NCBI GenBank assembly: GCA_964612075.1
Contig: CAZTFC010000023.1
Coordinates: 1-38,906 of the forward strand
Source: UBA2219 sp964612075
GTDB lineage: Bacteria > Desulfobacterota > Deferrimicrobia > Deferrimicrobiales > Deferrimicrobiaceae
Length of the DNA: 38,906 nt
Direction of reading: 5' to 3'
Below, piece after piece: positions 31,654 through 38,906 of this stretch; the stretch's first letter is position 1, and each line of letters opens with the position of its first letter. The notes beneath the pieces were generated by a model that saw nothing but the letters and a program-made list of their open reading frames with translations, was not told where the DNA came from and did not search any database. Position numbers and translations under genes: made by a program.

Positions 31654-32580
31654 ATGATGGTCATGGAGAAAGGATCGCGCGGCGTCGTGGTCGGCGCTTT
31701 GATCTCCTTTTTTCTGCTTGCCGGATGCGGCTCGCCCCAACACAGGTTCCGGATGGCCGAGCCGCCTCCGTCGGGATCTTCCGGGAAGATCCCGCTGACC
31801 CTGGCGCTGGTCCTGCCGCCGGCCACCTGCTCCTATACGAGAGTGGTGGGGGATATACAGCAGAGCGTATTCCACGTGGGCGAAACCGTCTGCCGGAACG
31901 TCCGGGAGGCCGCCAGGCGCGTGTACGGTACGGTCACGGTGGTGGACAAGGCCTCGGCCGTTTCCGAAACGGGCGCGGACGCCGTCCTGGAGGTGCGGAT
32001 CCTGTCGCTCGACGGTTACGTCGAGCGGAAGATCCCGGCGATCGTCGGGTATCGGATGCCGATCGGCTGGTCCTTCTCCACCCGGGACGGCAAGAGTGTG
32101 TATTACAGGCGGCTGGTGGCGGCCGGCGAGGACCAGAGGACATACGGGTACGTGGACCCGAGACACCTGGCCAGCCTGCAGCGCTGCCTGGACGACCTCG
32201 GTCGCAAGGCGGCAGCGGAAATGGCGGATTCCCTGGAAAACGGGCGGAAGAACCTCTCGGCGGAGGAGGACATCCTGTCCAAGCTCGGTAAATATGCCCC
32301 CGGGGTGACGTCCCTGGACGCGTACGAAAAAGACAAGACGGACGATTGGAAGGTGACGATTAGGGAGAGGGCGACCCGATCGAGGAAGATCGTCAGCGAC
32401 GACGGGAAAACGACGTCCCTTCCGGAAACGGAGGTATACGTTAAGGACGAGGTCCGCTCCGCGTACGGGGACGACCTGGTCTGCTCGGTCGAATTCGCGG
32501 GGAAAGGAAAGGACGGGAGATCGGTCCGTCTCACCGCGCTGGAATGCAGGCGGGACACAGGACCGGTCTTGTGCAGGTGA
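31654..32580 (+). CDS. Predicted lipoprotein, function unknown
   Basis: The product is 308 aa from ATG 31654; ATG 31663 is an equally plausible start. The signal VVVGALISFFLLAGC ends in a lipobox. The mature protein begins with a segment like those of small envelope lipoproteins (IPLTLALVLPPATCSYTRVV, VFHVGETVCRNVREAA), where an alpha/beta repeat with GADAVLEVRILSL follows. The C-terminal third is charged (AYEKDKTDDWKVTIRERATR). It has no recognised catalytic motif. It is the third in a row of lipoproteins, 13 bases after the second, and converges on the OmpA-type gene. Confidence 0.7.
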   Translation: MMVMEKGSRGVVVGALISFFLLAGCGSPQHRFRMAEPPPSGSSGKIPLTLALVLPPATCSYTRVVGDIQQSVFHVGETVCRNVREAARRVYGTVTVVDKASAVSETGADAVLEVRILSLDGYVERKIPAIVGYRMPIGWSFSTRDGKSVYYRRLVAAGEDQRTYGYVDPRHLASLQRCLDDLGRKAAAEMADSLENGRKNLSAEEDILSKLGKYAPGVTSLDAYEKDKTDDWKVTIRERATRSRKIVSDDGKTTSLPETEVYVKDEVRSAYGDDLVCSVEFAGKGKDGRSVRLTALECRRDTGPVLCR

Positions 32581-32628
32581 CCGGGCCTCCCGGAGGAGGA
32601 TGCCGCGCGGGGGCGCCGTTCCTTCCCG

Positions 32629-33474
32629 TCAGCGCTCCACCAGTTCCACGCGCCGGTTCTTCGCCCTTCCTTCCTCCGTCCGGTTGCCGGCCACGGGCGC
32701 CAGCGGCCCAACGCCGTGCCCGGCCATGCGGCTTGCCGCGACGCCGTGCTTCCCGGCCAGCTCCTTGACGACCGCCTGCGCTCTCGCCTCGGAGAGCTTG
32801 CGGTTGTGGTCGAAGTCCCCGGTGCCGTCCGTGTGGCCGACGACGTAGATCTTCATCGAGGGGTTTTCTTTCAGGAACTTCGCGATCTCCTTCAGGGTGG
32901 GCCCGGATTCCGGCTTCACCTGCGCCTTGTCCGTATCGAAATAGATGCCATAGAGGGCGACCTTTCCCGTGGCGCCGATGTCCGCCGCCATCTGCTTCGC
33001 GTCCGCCAGGACCTCCTGCGCCATGGCCTGCCTCTCCACGATGGCCAGCGTGTAGCAGTCCCCCTGGTTCCATGGATGCAGGTGGGCCCAGGTTTCCGTG
33101 TCGCCCTTCTTCACAGTGAAATGCGCGTTCGCCTTGTCCTCGAAGAGGACCGTCCCGCCGATCTTCCGCACGGCGTTGGTATGGTTGCGGATGATCTGGA
33201 GCTCGCTGGGCGGCTCGCTCCCTCCCTTGACGCAATAGCTGATCTTGTAGAAGCGTCCTTCCACGGGGGCGGCGCTTCCCTGCGCGTCCTTGAATTCGTA
33301 CCGGCCGAACCTGCTGGTTTCGTAGCTGTCGATGTAGGTGTTCGGCATGCGGGTGAACAGCGGGTGGTCCGAGCTGCCGCGGTCGTCCTTCGGGTCGGAC
33401 GCCGCCGGCGCCGTGGGAGCGAGGATGAGGAACGTGAGCAACGAAAGGAACAGGATCGCGGCCGGCTTTCTCAT
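32629..33474 (-). CDS. OmpA-family protein with C-terminal peptidoglycan-binding domain
   Basis: The product is 281 aa; ATG 33474 follows GGAGGTTGCG. A signal peptide ends near APTAPAA. The N-terminal part (about 40-160, YKISYCVKGGSEPPSELQII ... GGTVLFEDKANAHF) resembles the DUF4892-like regions found with OmpA domains. The C-terminal OmpA-like domain (about 170-281) has IYFDTDKAQVKPES, VVGHTDGTGDFDHNRKLSEARA cut here to GHTDGTGDFDHNRKLSE, and AKNRRVEL, which binds peptidoglycan. It probably sits in the periplasm or outer membrane and anchors the cell wall. Neighbouring lipoproteins suggest an envelope function. Confidence 0.88.
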   Translation of the reverse strand: MRKPAAILFLSLLTFLILAPTAPAASDPKDDRGSSDHPLFTRMPNTYIDSYETSRFGRYEFKDAQGSAAPVEGRFYKISYCVKGGSEPPSELQIIRNHTNAVRKIGGTVLFEDKANAHFTVKKGDTETWAHLHPWNQGDCYTLAIVERQAMAQEVLADAKQMAADIGATGKVALYGIYFDTDKAQVKPESGPTLKEIAKFLKENPSMKIYVVGHTDGTGDFDHNRKLSEARAQAVVKELAGKHGVAASRMAGHGVGPLAPVAGNRTEEGRAKNRRVELVER

Positions 33475-33582
33475 CGCAACCTCCTTCGTGGAGCATCGGT
33501 CGAAGGTTAACAGGGATCCGGGAGGTTCCTCCGGTAAAGGGATCATTATTATTATTTCGCGGAGAGTCTTTTTTTGAAAGTC

Positions 33583-33599
33583 GTGGTCTCCGAGACCAC
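33583..33599. promoter_or_regulatory. 17-bp perfect palindrome upstream of the OmpA-type gene, possible operator
   Basis: GTGGTCTC-C-GAGACCAC reads as two perfect 8-base arms around one base. It lies about 110 bases upstream of the ATG at 33474. Between them an A-rich stretch with TAATAATAATAAT could hold the promoter. A dimeric regulator site is the simplest reading, unproven. Confidence 0.4.
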
Positions 33600-33853
33600 A
33601 TTTCCTCAGGGAATACCCCTTGCGAATCAGTAAACATGTCTTCTTGTTGATCGGGCGGGGGTCGTTCCGGAGCGGCGTCTGTTTCGAACCGGGAGATGAA
33701 ATGACTGACCGGCCTCCAGGGAGGGCGGAGGGAGAAACAGCGCAGGCGAGGAGACCATGGACGGTACAGAGGGGGACACTCTTGGCTTTACTCGGGTGGA
33801 GGGAAAGAGTGTCCCCCGCCAGGAGGGACCCCTGCCGTGGAACAGGAGGCCCT
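33600..33853. other. Intergenic stretch between OmpA-type and TatD/rSAM genes
   Basis: It contains one hairpin element (33771-33817) and no convincing gene; the open frames crossing it lack a plausible RBS and protein-like composition. The remainder shows no recognised signal. Confidence 0.6.
33771..33817. repeat. Hairpin element D with GGGGACAC core
   Basis: GGGGGACACTCTT (33771-33783) and AAGAGTGTCCCCC (33805-33817) are exact 13-base inverted repeats around a 21-base loop. It shares the GGGGACAC/GTGTCCCC core with elements A-C and E. It lies downstream of the TatD/rSAM gene, 37 bases beyond its stop codon. It could act as a terminator stem but lacks a T-run. Confidence 0.8.
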
Positions 33854-35224
33854 TCAACCGACCTCGTTGTAGGACCGCAGCCGGAACGAGACGCCGGGGA
33901 TCGACTCCGCCAGGCGCCGCACGGCCTCGGTGTCGAGGCCGGGGAGGGCGACCGCGGTGGCGGCGACCGACGGGACGTGCTTCGGCGCCTCCCGCAGGAA
34001 GTCGAGCAGAGCGGGGAACGAGGCCGCCCCGTACCTGTTGGGGCAGATCTTCGCGTAGGTTTCGGCGTCGGCGGCGTTGAGCGACACCGACAGGGCGTCC
34101 ACGAGGCCGGCCAGTTCCGGCAGGATGTCGCGCCCGTGGACCAGGGTCGCCAGCCCGTCCGTGTTCACCCGCACGCGGGCCCCGCGTTCTTTCAGCTCCC
34201 GCGCAATCTCCTTGACCTCCTCGAGGCGCAGCAGCGGCTCGCCGAAGCCGCAGAAGACGACCTCGTCGAACCCTGAAGGGTCGCCGACCAGCGTCAGGAC
34301 ATCCGCCACGGAGGGCTCGCCGGGCAGCCGGAGCAGGTGCCCCTTCACGTGGAAGTCCTTCCGCTTCGCGCAGAAGACGCAGGCGTTCGTGCAGCGGTTC
34401 GTCAGGTTCAGGTAGAGGGAGTTGCGGATCTTGTAGACGACCCGCACCTCCTCGGCGGCGGGGACGCGGAACAGCCGCACGGCGTTGAGCGTGGTGATCC
34501 GGGCGACGTCCTCGACGGAGAGGCCCCGGATCTGCGCGATCTTCGCCGCCACCAGCGGGACGAAAGCCGGCTCGTTGGTCTTCCCCCGGTGGGGGACCGG
34601 CGCGAGGTAGGGGCAGTCGGTCTCGATCAGCAGCCGCTCGAGGGGGAGCTTCCGGACGGCCTCGACCTGCGCCTCCGACTTCGGGTAGGTGATGGCGCCG
34701 GGGATCGAGACGAAGAAGTTCATCGCGACCGCGCGCCTGGCCGTCTCGTAGTCGCCCGAGAAGCAGTGGATGATCCCGCCCGTCTCGGAGGCCTTCTCCT
34801 CCTCGAGGATCTTCAGGACCTCGTCGTGGGCGTCGCGGTCGTGCACGACGACGGGCAGTCCGCGCCGTCGCGCCAGCCGGATCTGCTCCCGGAAGGCGGC
34901 GCGCTGGGCGTCGCGCGGGGAGTGGTCCCGGTAGAAGTCGAGCCCCGTTTCGCCGATCGCGACGACCTTGTCGCACCGGGAGAGCGCCTCGAGGCGCGAG
35001 AGGAGGGCATCGGAGAGGGAGGATGCCTCGTGCGGGTGCAGCCCGGCGGCGGCGTAGACGCCGGCGTTGCGGTGGGCGATCTCGACCGCCTTCGCGCTGC
35101 TCTCCGGGTCGATGCCGACCGTCAGGATCCGTGTGACGCCGGCCTCGCGGGCGCGGGCGACGACCTTCCCCTCCTCGTCCGAGAGGGGGGGAAGGTCGAG
35201 GTGCGCGTGCGTGTCGAAGAACAT
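33854..35224 (-). CDS. TatD-family hydrolase fused to a TatD-linked radical SAM domain
   Basis: The product is 456 aa. Residues 1-255 form a TatD metal-dependent hydrolase with His6 and His8 (THAHLD), Glu92 (IGETGLD), His128, His153 (IIHCFSG) and Asp203 (ETDCPYL). From about 265 a radical SAM domain begins with the cluster cysteines C278, C282 and C285 (CTNACVFC), then FCGFGEPLLR. TatD proteins are DNases or deacylases; the linked radical SAM enzyme is a known neighbour or fusion partner with unknown reaction. The fusion is continuous without a frameshift. It is the last gene of the tmk-holB-ricT-metG-tatD series, 28 bases after metG. Confidence 0.93.
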   Translation of the reverse strand: MFFDTHAHLDLPPLSDEEGKVVARAREAGVTRILTVGIDPESSAKAVEIAHRNAGVYAAAGLHPHEASSLSDALLSRLEALSRCDKVVAIGETGLDFYRDHSPRDAQRAAFREQIRLARRRGLPVVVHDRDAHDEVLKILEEEKASETGGIIHCFSGDYETARRAVAMNFFVSIPGAITYPKSEAQVEAVRKLPLERLLIETDCPYLAPVPHRGKTNEPAFVPLVAAKIAQIRGLSVEDVARITTLNAVRLFRVPAAEEVRVVYKIRNSLYLNLTNRCTNACVFCAKRKDFHVKGHLLRLPGEPSVADVLTLVGDPSGFDEVVFCGFGEPLLRLEEVKEIARELKERGARVRVNTDGLATLVHGRDILPELAGLVDALSVSLNAADAETYAKICPNRYGAASFPALLDFLREAPKHVPSVAATAVALPGLDTEAVRRLAESIPGVSFRLRSYNEVG

Positions 35225-35252
35225 GGGGGGTACCGGCCGCGCGCGGGGCCTT

Positions 35253-36794
35253 TCAGGCCCCGGCTTCGATCTTCGGGAAGACGATGCACGCCTTCGGCAG
35301 GGAGGCGCCGGGGGCGAGGCCGCCCCAGCGGCCGGCCCGGTCGGCTCGCTCGCTTTCCACCGGCCCGCCGCCGGGGACGAGGGCGCCCCACATCTTCTGC
35401 GACGCGGTCGGGGTGAAGGGGGCCATCAGCAGCGCCGCCACCCGCGCCGCCTCCAGGGCGTTGTAGAGGACCGTCCCCAGGCGGCCGCGCCTGCCCGGGT
35501 CCTTCGCCAGCGCCCACGGCTGCATGGACTGCACATACTCGTTGGCTTTCGTGACGAGCTCGATGATCGCGGCGAGCGCCTTGTGGAACGCCACGTCGTC
35601 CATCGCCCGGTCCACGGCCGCCAGCGTCTCGCCGGCGCAGCCGGAGAGGGCCGCGTCCGCCGGGTCTTCGCCCTCCGGCGCAGGCACGGCGCCGTCGAAG
35701 TATTTCCCGAGCATCCCGAGCGTGCGGTTCAGGAGGTTCCCCAGCTTGTCCGCCAGCTCCGAGTTGGCGCGCTTGACCAGCTCCTTCTCGGAGAAGTCGC
35801 CGTCGAGACCGAAGGAGACCTCGCGCAGCAGGAAGTAGCGGAACGCGTCCGCGCCGTACTTTTTCACCATGTCGAAGGGGTCGACGACGTTGCCCAGCGA
35901 CTTGCTCATCTTCTGCCCCTCGACGGTCCACCAGCCGTGCGCGAAGACCCCCTTCGGCACCGGGAGCCCCGCCGACATCAGGAACGCGGGCCAGTAGACG
36001 GCGTGGAACCGCAGGATGTCCTTCCCGACCATGTGGAGGTCGGCGGGCCAGAACGCGTCGATCTCGGGCGTCTTCCCCGGGTAGCCCAGGCCGGTCAGGT
36101 AGTTCGTGAGGGCGTCGTACCAGACATAGATGACGTGCCCCGGCGCGTCGGGCACCGGGATCCCCCACGAAAGCGACTCGCGGGAGACGGAGAGGTCGTT
36201 CAGGCCCCCCTCGACGAACGCGATCACTTCGTTGCGCCGGCTCTCGGGGCGGATGAAGCGCGGGTTCTCCTCGTAGAACTTCAGCAGCCGGTCCTGGTAC
36301 TTCGACAGGCGGAAGAAGAAGGACGGCTCCTTGCGCCGTTCCACCGGGCGGCCGCAGGTCGGGCACTTCCCGTCCTCCGCCTGGAGGTCGGTCCAGTACG
36401 CCTCGTCGGGCACGCAGTACCACCCCTCGTACTCGCCGAGGTAGATGTCCCCGTTGGCCAGCGACTTCCGGAAGAGGTCGTGGACGGCCTCGTGATGGCG
36501 CGGCTCGGTGGTGCGGATGAACCCGGTGTTGCTGATCGTCAGCGCGGGGGTGAGCGCCTGGAAGTTGGTCACCACCTGGTCGGCGAGCTGGCGCGGCGTG
36601 AGGCCTTTCAGGGAGGCGGTCTTCTGGATCTTCTCGCCGTGCTCGTCCGTGCCGGTGAGGAAGAACACCCGCTTCCCCTTCATCCGGTTCCAGCGCGCCA
36701 TGGCGTCGCAGGCGACCGTCGTGTAGGCATGCCCGATATGCGGTATGTCGTTCACGTAATAGATCGGCGTGGTGATGTAGAACGTGTCCCTCAC
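35253..36794 (-). CDS. metG: Methionyl-tRNA synthetase
   Basis: The product is 513 aa from GTG 36794, which overlaps the ricT stop (GTGA). It is a class I aminoacyl-tRNA synthetase with HIGH motif PHIGHAY (18-24) and KMSKS (295-299). A single zinc-knuckle-like CPTC (144-147) with Cys127 lies in the connective peptide. The anticodon-binding helical domain fills the C-terminus. The extra EMAP-like tRNA-binding domain of the long form is absent, so this is the short form. Confidence 0.96.
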   Translation of the reverse strand: MRDTFYITTPIYYVNDIPHIGHAYTTVACDAMARWNRMKGKRVFFLTGTDEHGEKIQKTASLKGLTPRQLADQVVTNFQALTPALTISNTGFIRTTEPRHHEAVHDLFRKSLANGDIYLGEYEGWYCVPDEAYWTDLQAEDGKCPTCGRPVERRKEPSFFFRLSKYQDRLLKFYEENPRFIRPESRRNEVIAFVEGGLNDLSVSRESLSWGIPVPDAPGHVIYVWYDALTNYLTGLGYPGKTPEIDAFWPADLHMVGKDILRFHAVYWPAFLMSAGLPVPKGVFAHGWWTVEGQKMSKSLGNVVDPFDMVKKYGADAFRYFLLREVSFGLDGDFSEKELVKRANSELADKLGNLLNRTLGMLGKYFDGAVPAPEGEDPADAALSGCAGETLAAVDRAMDDVAFHKALAAIIELVTKANEYVQSMQPWALAKDPGRRGRLGTVLYNALEAARVAALLMAPFTPTASQKMWGALVPGGGPVESERADRAGRWGGLAPGASLPKACIVFPKIEAGA

Positions 36795-37558
36795 GGCGTG
36801 CCCTCCTCGTCCTCGGTCAGTTGCGCGCTCAGCTCCTCCGGGTCGTCCGGCTCCGGCGGCGGGAGGGGCTCGGCCGCGGGGGCGGGCCGCTTCGCGGCGT
36901 CGCACGCGTCGCATTTCTGCTTGGCGTACGAGGTGTGCTCGTAGATCAGGCAGCACATCAGCCGCCCGCAGACCCCCGAAAGCTTCGCGGGATTCAGCGA
37001 AAGCTTCTGGTCCTTGGCCATCTTCACGGTGATCGGCTCGAAGTCCTGAAGGAAGGTCGCGCAGCAGAGCTCCTTGCCGCAGGGGCCCACGCCGCCGACG
37101 ACGCGCGATTCGTCCCGCACGCCGATCTGCCGCATCTCGATCCGGGTCCGCAGCTCGTGGGCCATGTCCTTCACCAGCTCCCGGAAATCGATCCGCCCGT
37201 CGGCCGTGAAATAGAAGATGACCTTGCTCCGGTCGAGGAGGTACTCGGCGCGCACCAGTTTCATCGGGAGGGCGCGCTCCGCGATCCGTTTCATGCAGAA
37301 CGCCTCGGCGTCGGCCTCCCTGCGGGCATTCTCCTGGTGCGCCAGCAGGTCCTCGGCGGTCGCGAGACGAAGCACCTTGTTGTAGGCGACCTTGGGGTTC
37401 TTCGGGTCGAAGCCGTCAAACCGCTGGGCGACCACGCCCAGCGCGACGCCGCGATCGGTCTGGACCACGGCGTAGTCGCCCTTGGAGAGAGGCACTCCCG
37501 TGCAGTCGAAGTGGAAGATCTTGCAGACGCCCCGAAGGCGTATCCCGGCGATGTCCAT
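36791..37558 (-). CDS. ricT: RicT/YaaT-type PSP1-domain protein
   Basis: The product is 255 aa. It is a PSP1 C-terminal domain protein with the cysteine-rich signature GPCGKELCCATFL and LSGVCGRLMCCLIYEH, plus further Cys near CDACD. In Bacillus RicT belongs to the Fe-S-containing RicAFT complex affecting RNA processing and development. In Gram-negative bacteria its role is less clear. The order tmk-holB-ricT-metG is a common linkage. Start and stop overlaps make it part of one transcription unit with metG. Confidence 0.9.
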   Translation of the reverse strand: MDIAGIRLRGVCKIFHFDCTGVPLSKGDYAVVQTDRGVALGVVAQRFDGFDPKNPKVAYNKVLRLATAEDLLAHQENARREADAEAFCMKRIAERALPMKLVRAEYLLDRSKVIFYFTADGRIDFRELVKDMAHELRTRIEMRQIGVRDESRVVGGVGPCGKELCCATFLQDFEPITVKMAKDQKLSLNPAKLSGVCGRLMCCLIYEHTSYAKQKCDACDAAKRPAPAAEPLPPPEPDDPEELSAQLTEDEEGTP

Positions 37559-37567
37559 ATGCGGAAT

Positions 37568-38548
37568 TCATCCTTTTTTGCGCAGCCCGAAGAAAAACGC
37601 CTCCAGCATCAGCCTCTTCTGGGGCTGGGGAGGCATCCGGGAGATCTCGAGGAGCGCCCGGAGCACGGTGTCCCACCCTCCCGCCGGGGGGCGGGCCGCC
37701 GCGGCCGTCAGCGGCTCCCGCAGATCGTCATTCATTATATCCGTTCCGGCCCCGGATGATAAGAGGGCCAGGTCACGGGCCAGCGACAGCGGCGCCGCCA
37801 GCCGCTCCGGCCCGTCGCCGTCCCCCTTGAAGGTCTCCGCCAGGTCGATCGCCTCCTTCGGGGACGGCTTCGCGAAGAGCGACAGCCACCGCTCCCGCTC
37901 CTCCGAGATGCCCGGCAGCAGCGCGAGGGCGCGCCCGGGGCTTCCCCCGGACACGGCGCACGCCAGGCGGATCACCGCCGGGGGGTAGCCGGCGCCCGCG
38001 TCCGGGTGCCGGGACAGGATCCCCGCGGCGACGTCGGGCGGCAGCGGGAAGAACGGGACCTTCTGGCAGCGGGAGACGATCGTCGGCATCATCCCCGCGA
38101 TCCGGTGGGCGACGAGGAGGAGGTGCGTCTCCGGGGGCGGCTCTTCCAGCGTCTTGAGGAGCGCGTTGGCCGCCTGGGGCGTCATCCGGTCGGCGTCGGA
38201 AAGGATCGCCACGCGGGGCCGGTCGGAGAACGCCTTGAGGGCGAGCTCCTCCTGGAGCGCGCGGATCTCCGAGATCTTCAGGAAATCGGTCTCGGGAGCG
38301 ATGTGGAGGTAATTGGGGTGGGACGACGAGGAGAAGAGCCGGCAGTCGTGGCAGCCTCCGCACGCGCCGTCCTCCCCCGGCGCCCGGCAGAGCAGGGCGC
38401 CGGCGAACGCCCGTGCGGCCTTTTCCTTCCCCACGCCCTCCTCGCCGGAGAAGAGCAGGCCGTGGGGCGCCGCGCCGGCCGAGAGATACCGCCGCAGGAG
38501 GTTGACGGCCCGTTCCTGCCCGAGGATCCCGGAGAGGCGCTCTACCAT
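37568..38548 (-). CDS. holB: DNA polymerase III subunit delta'
   Basis: The product is 326 aa from ATG 38548, overlapping the tmk stop by seven bases. It is an AAA+ clamp-loader fold: GEEGVGKE (35-42), a zinc module with C54, C63, C66 and C69, the ANALLKTLEEPPP motif and SRCQKVPF sensor region. The P-loop Lys is retained although delta' is typically inactive as an ATPase. It joins delta and tau/gamma to load the sliding clamp. It follows tmk in the common tmk-holB order. Confidence 0.94.
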   Translation of the reverse strand: MVERLSGILGQERAVNLLRRYLSAGAAPHGLLFSGEEGVGKEKAARAFAGALLCRAPGEDGACGGCHDCRLFSSSSHPNYLHIAPETDFLKISEIRALQEELALKAFSDRPRVAILSDADRMTPQAANALLKTLEEPPPETHLLLVAHRIAGMMPTIVSRCQKVPFFPLPPDVAAGILSRHPDAGAGYPPAVIRLACAVSGGSPGRALALLPGISEERERWLSLFAKPSPKEAIDLAETFKGDGDGPERLAAPLSLARDLALLSSGAGTDIMNDDLREPLTAAAARPPAGGWDTVLRALLEISRMPPQPQKRLMLEAFFFGLRKKG

Positions 38549-38906
38549 CCGAGCCGTTCTTTCACCGCCGCGAGGACGAGGCGGAAGACCTCCTCCTCGG
38601 GAGGCGAGGCGTCGATCCGCACGATCCGCCCCCCGGCGCTTTCGCAAATGCGGAGGTACCCTTCACGGACTCTCCCGTGGAAGGCGAGCGATTCCCGCTC
38701 CATCCGGTCGACCGCCCCGCCGCGCCCCGCGACCCGGGCGAAACCGGCCTCCGGGGGGAGATCGAACAGCAGCGTCAGGTCGGGGACGAGGCCGCCCGCG
38801 GCGAAGCGGTTCAGGAGCTCCACCCGGTCCGCGCCCAGCCCCCGGGCGTGCCCCTGGTACGCCGTCGTCGCGTCGGAGAACCGGTCGCACAGGACCGCCG
38901 TGCCGG
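38542..38906 (-). CDS. tmk: Thymidylate kinase, N-terminal part beyond the window
   Basis: The frame is open to the window edge, so the P-loop and start are not seen; about 121 C-terminal residues remain. LCDRFSDATTAYQGHARGL is the characteristic DR-x-x-x-S/T-x-x-AYQ segment, followed by PDLTLLFDLPPE. It phosphorylates dTMP to dTDP. It is the first visible gene of the minus-strand tmk-holB-ricT-metG-tatD series. Confidence 0.93.
   Translation of the reverse strand, partial: GTAVLCDRFSDATTAYQGHARGLGADRVELLNRFAAGGLVPDLTLLFDLPPEAGFARVAGRGGAVDRMERESLAFHGRVREGYLRICESAGGRIVRIDASPPEEEVFRLVLAAVKERLGW

Noticed and set aside
33620..34276. Plus-strand open frame crossing hairpin D into the TatD/rSAM gene
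   Set aside because: No RBS, low-complexity product, and mostly antisense to a well-supported gene.
1..38906. CRISPR array, tRNA, rRNA, phage or plasmid genes
   Set aside because: No regularly spaced direct repeats, cloverleaf-like sequence, integrase, capsid or replication-initiator genes were seen by reading; no search program could be run.

Overview
This is a G+C-rich (roughly two thirds by eye), densely coding bacterial chromosome segment with no tRNA, rRNA, CRISPR array, transposase or prophage gene in view. Double-membrane features (two FadL-type porins, several lipoproteins, an OmpA-type protein) indicate a Gram-negative cell. The order tmk-holB-ricT-metG-tatD/radical SAM, the bio cluster and the LemA/M48 pair are typical of deltaproteobacterial lineages (Desulfuromonadota/Geobacter-like or related GC-rich candidate groups). 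That taxonomic placement is inference.

Layout. 1-4900: the 3' part of a GH57 glycosidase, then two tandem FadL porins made by a duplication that also copied the tail of the GH57 gene. 4900-7580 (minus): LemA, an M48 metalloprotease with an N-terminal zinc ribbon, and a ferritin-like protein; a palindromic repeat element lies between LemA and the protease. 7650-12900 (plus): U32 peptidase-family protein, an EF-G paralogue and a hotdog thioesterase. 12760-15280 (minus): MurJ and a metallo-beta-lactamase-fold hydrolase. 15290-16100: a perfect 24-bp inverted repeat, a small zinc-ribbon protein and a CspA-type cold-shock protein with a strong terminator. 16140-18276 (minus): gap-tpiA-secG, without pgk, behind a near-consensus sigma70 promoter. 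18414-21487: glyoxylate reductase-like dehydrogenase, a WHy/LEA lipoprotein and a COG2509-type FAD protein. 21508-27119 (plus): a YhaM-like nuclease leading into bioF-bioH-like-bioC-bioD-bioA with overlapping start/stop codons; this covers biotin synthesis up to dethiobiotin, and bioB is not in the window. 27172-28484: a sirtuin bracketed by two inverted copies of the palindromic element. 28482-30526 (minus): a LOR/SDH (archaeal-type ornithine cyclodeaminase) protein followed by an ArgZ-type guanidine-removing enzyme, predicted to convert arginine to ornithine to proline. 30616-33474: three consecutive lipoproteins, one with an apparent CTG start, facing an OmpA-type protein. 33854-38906 (minus): tmk-holB-ricT-metG and a TatD/radical SAM fusion.

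The least explained signal is a family of imperfect palindromes carrying GTGTCCCC/GGGGACAC. Three related copies of about 200-300 bp lie at 6754-7014, 27172-27475 and 28276-28484, and two shorter hairpins with the same core lie at 15296-15411 and 33771-33817. All are intergenic. They look like non-autonomous REP/MITE-type elements, but no transposase is present to confirm it.
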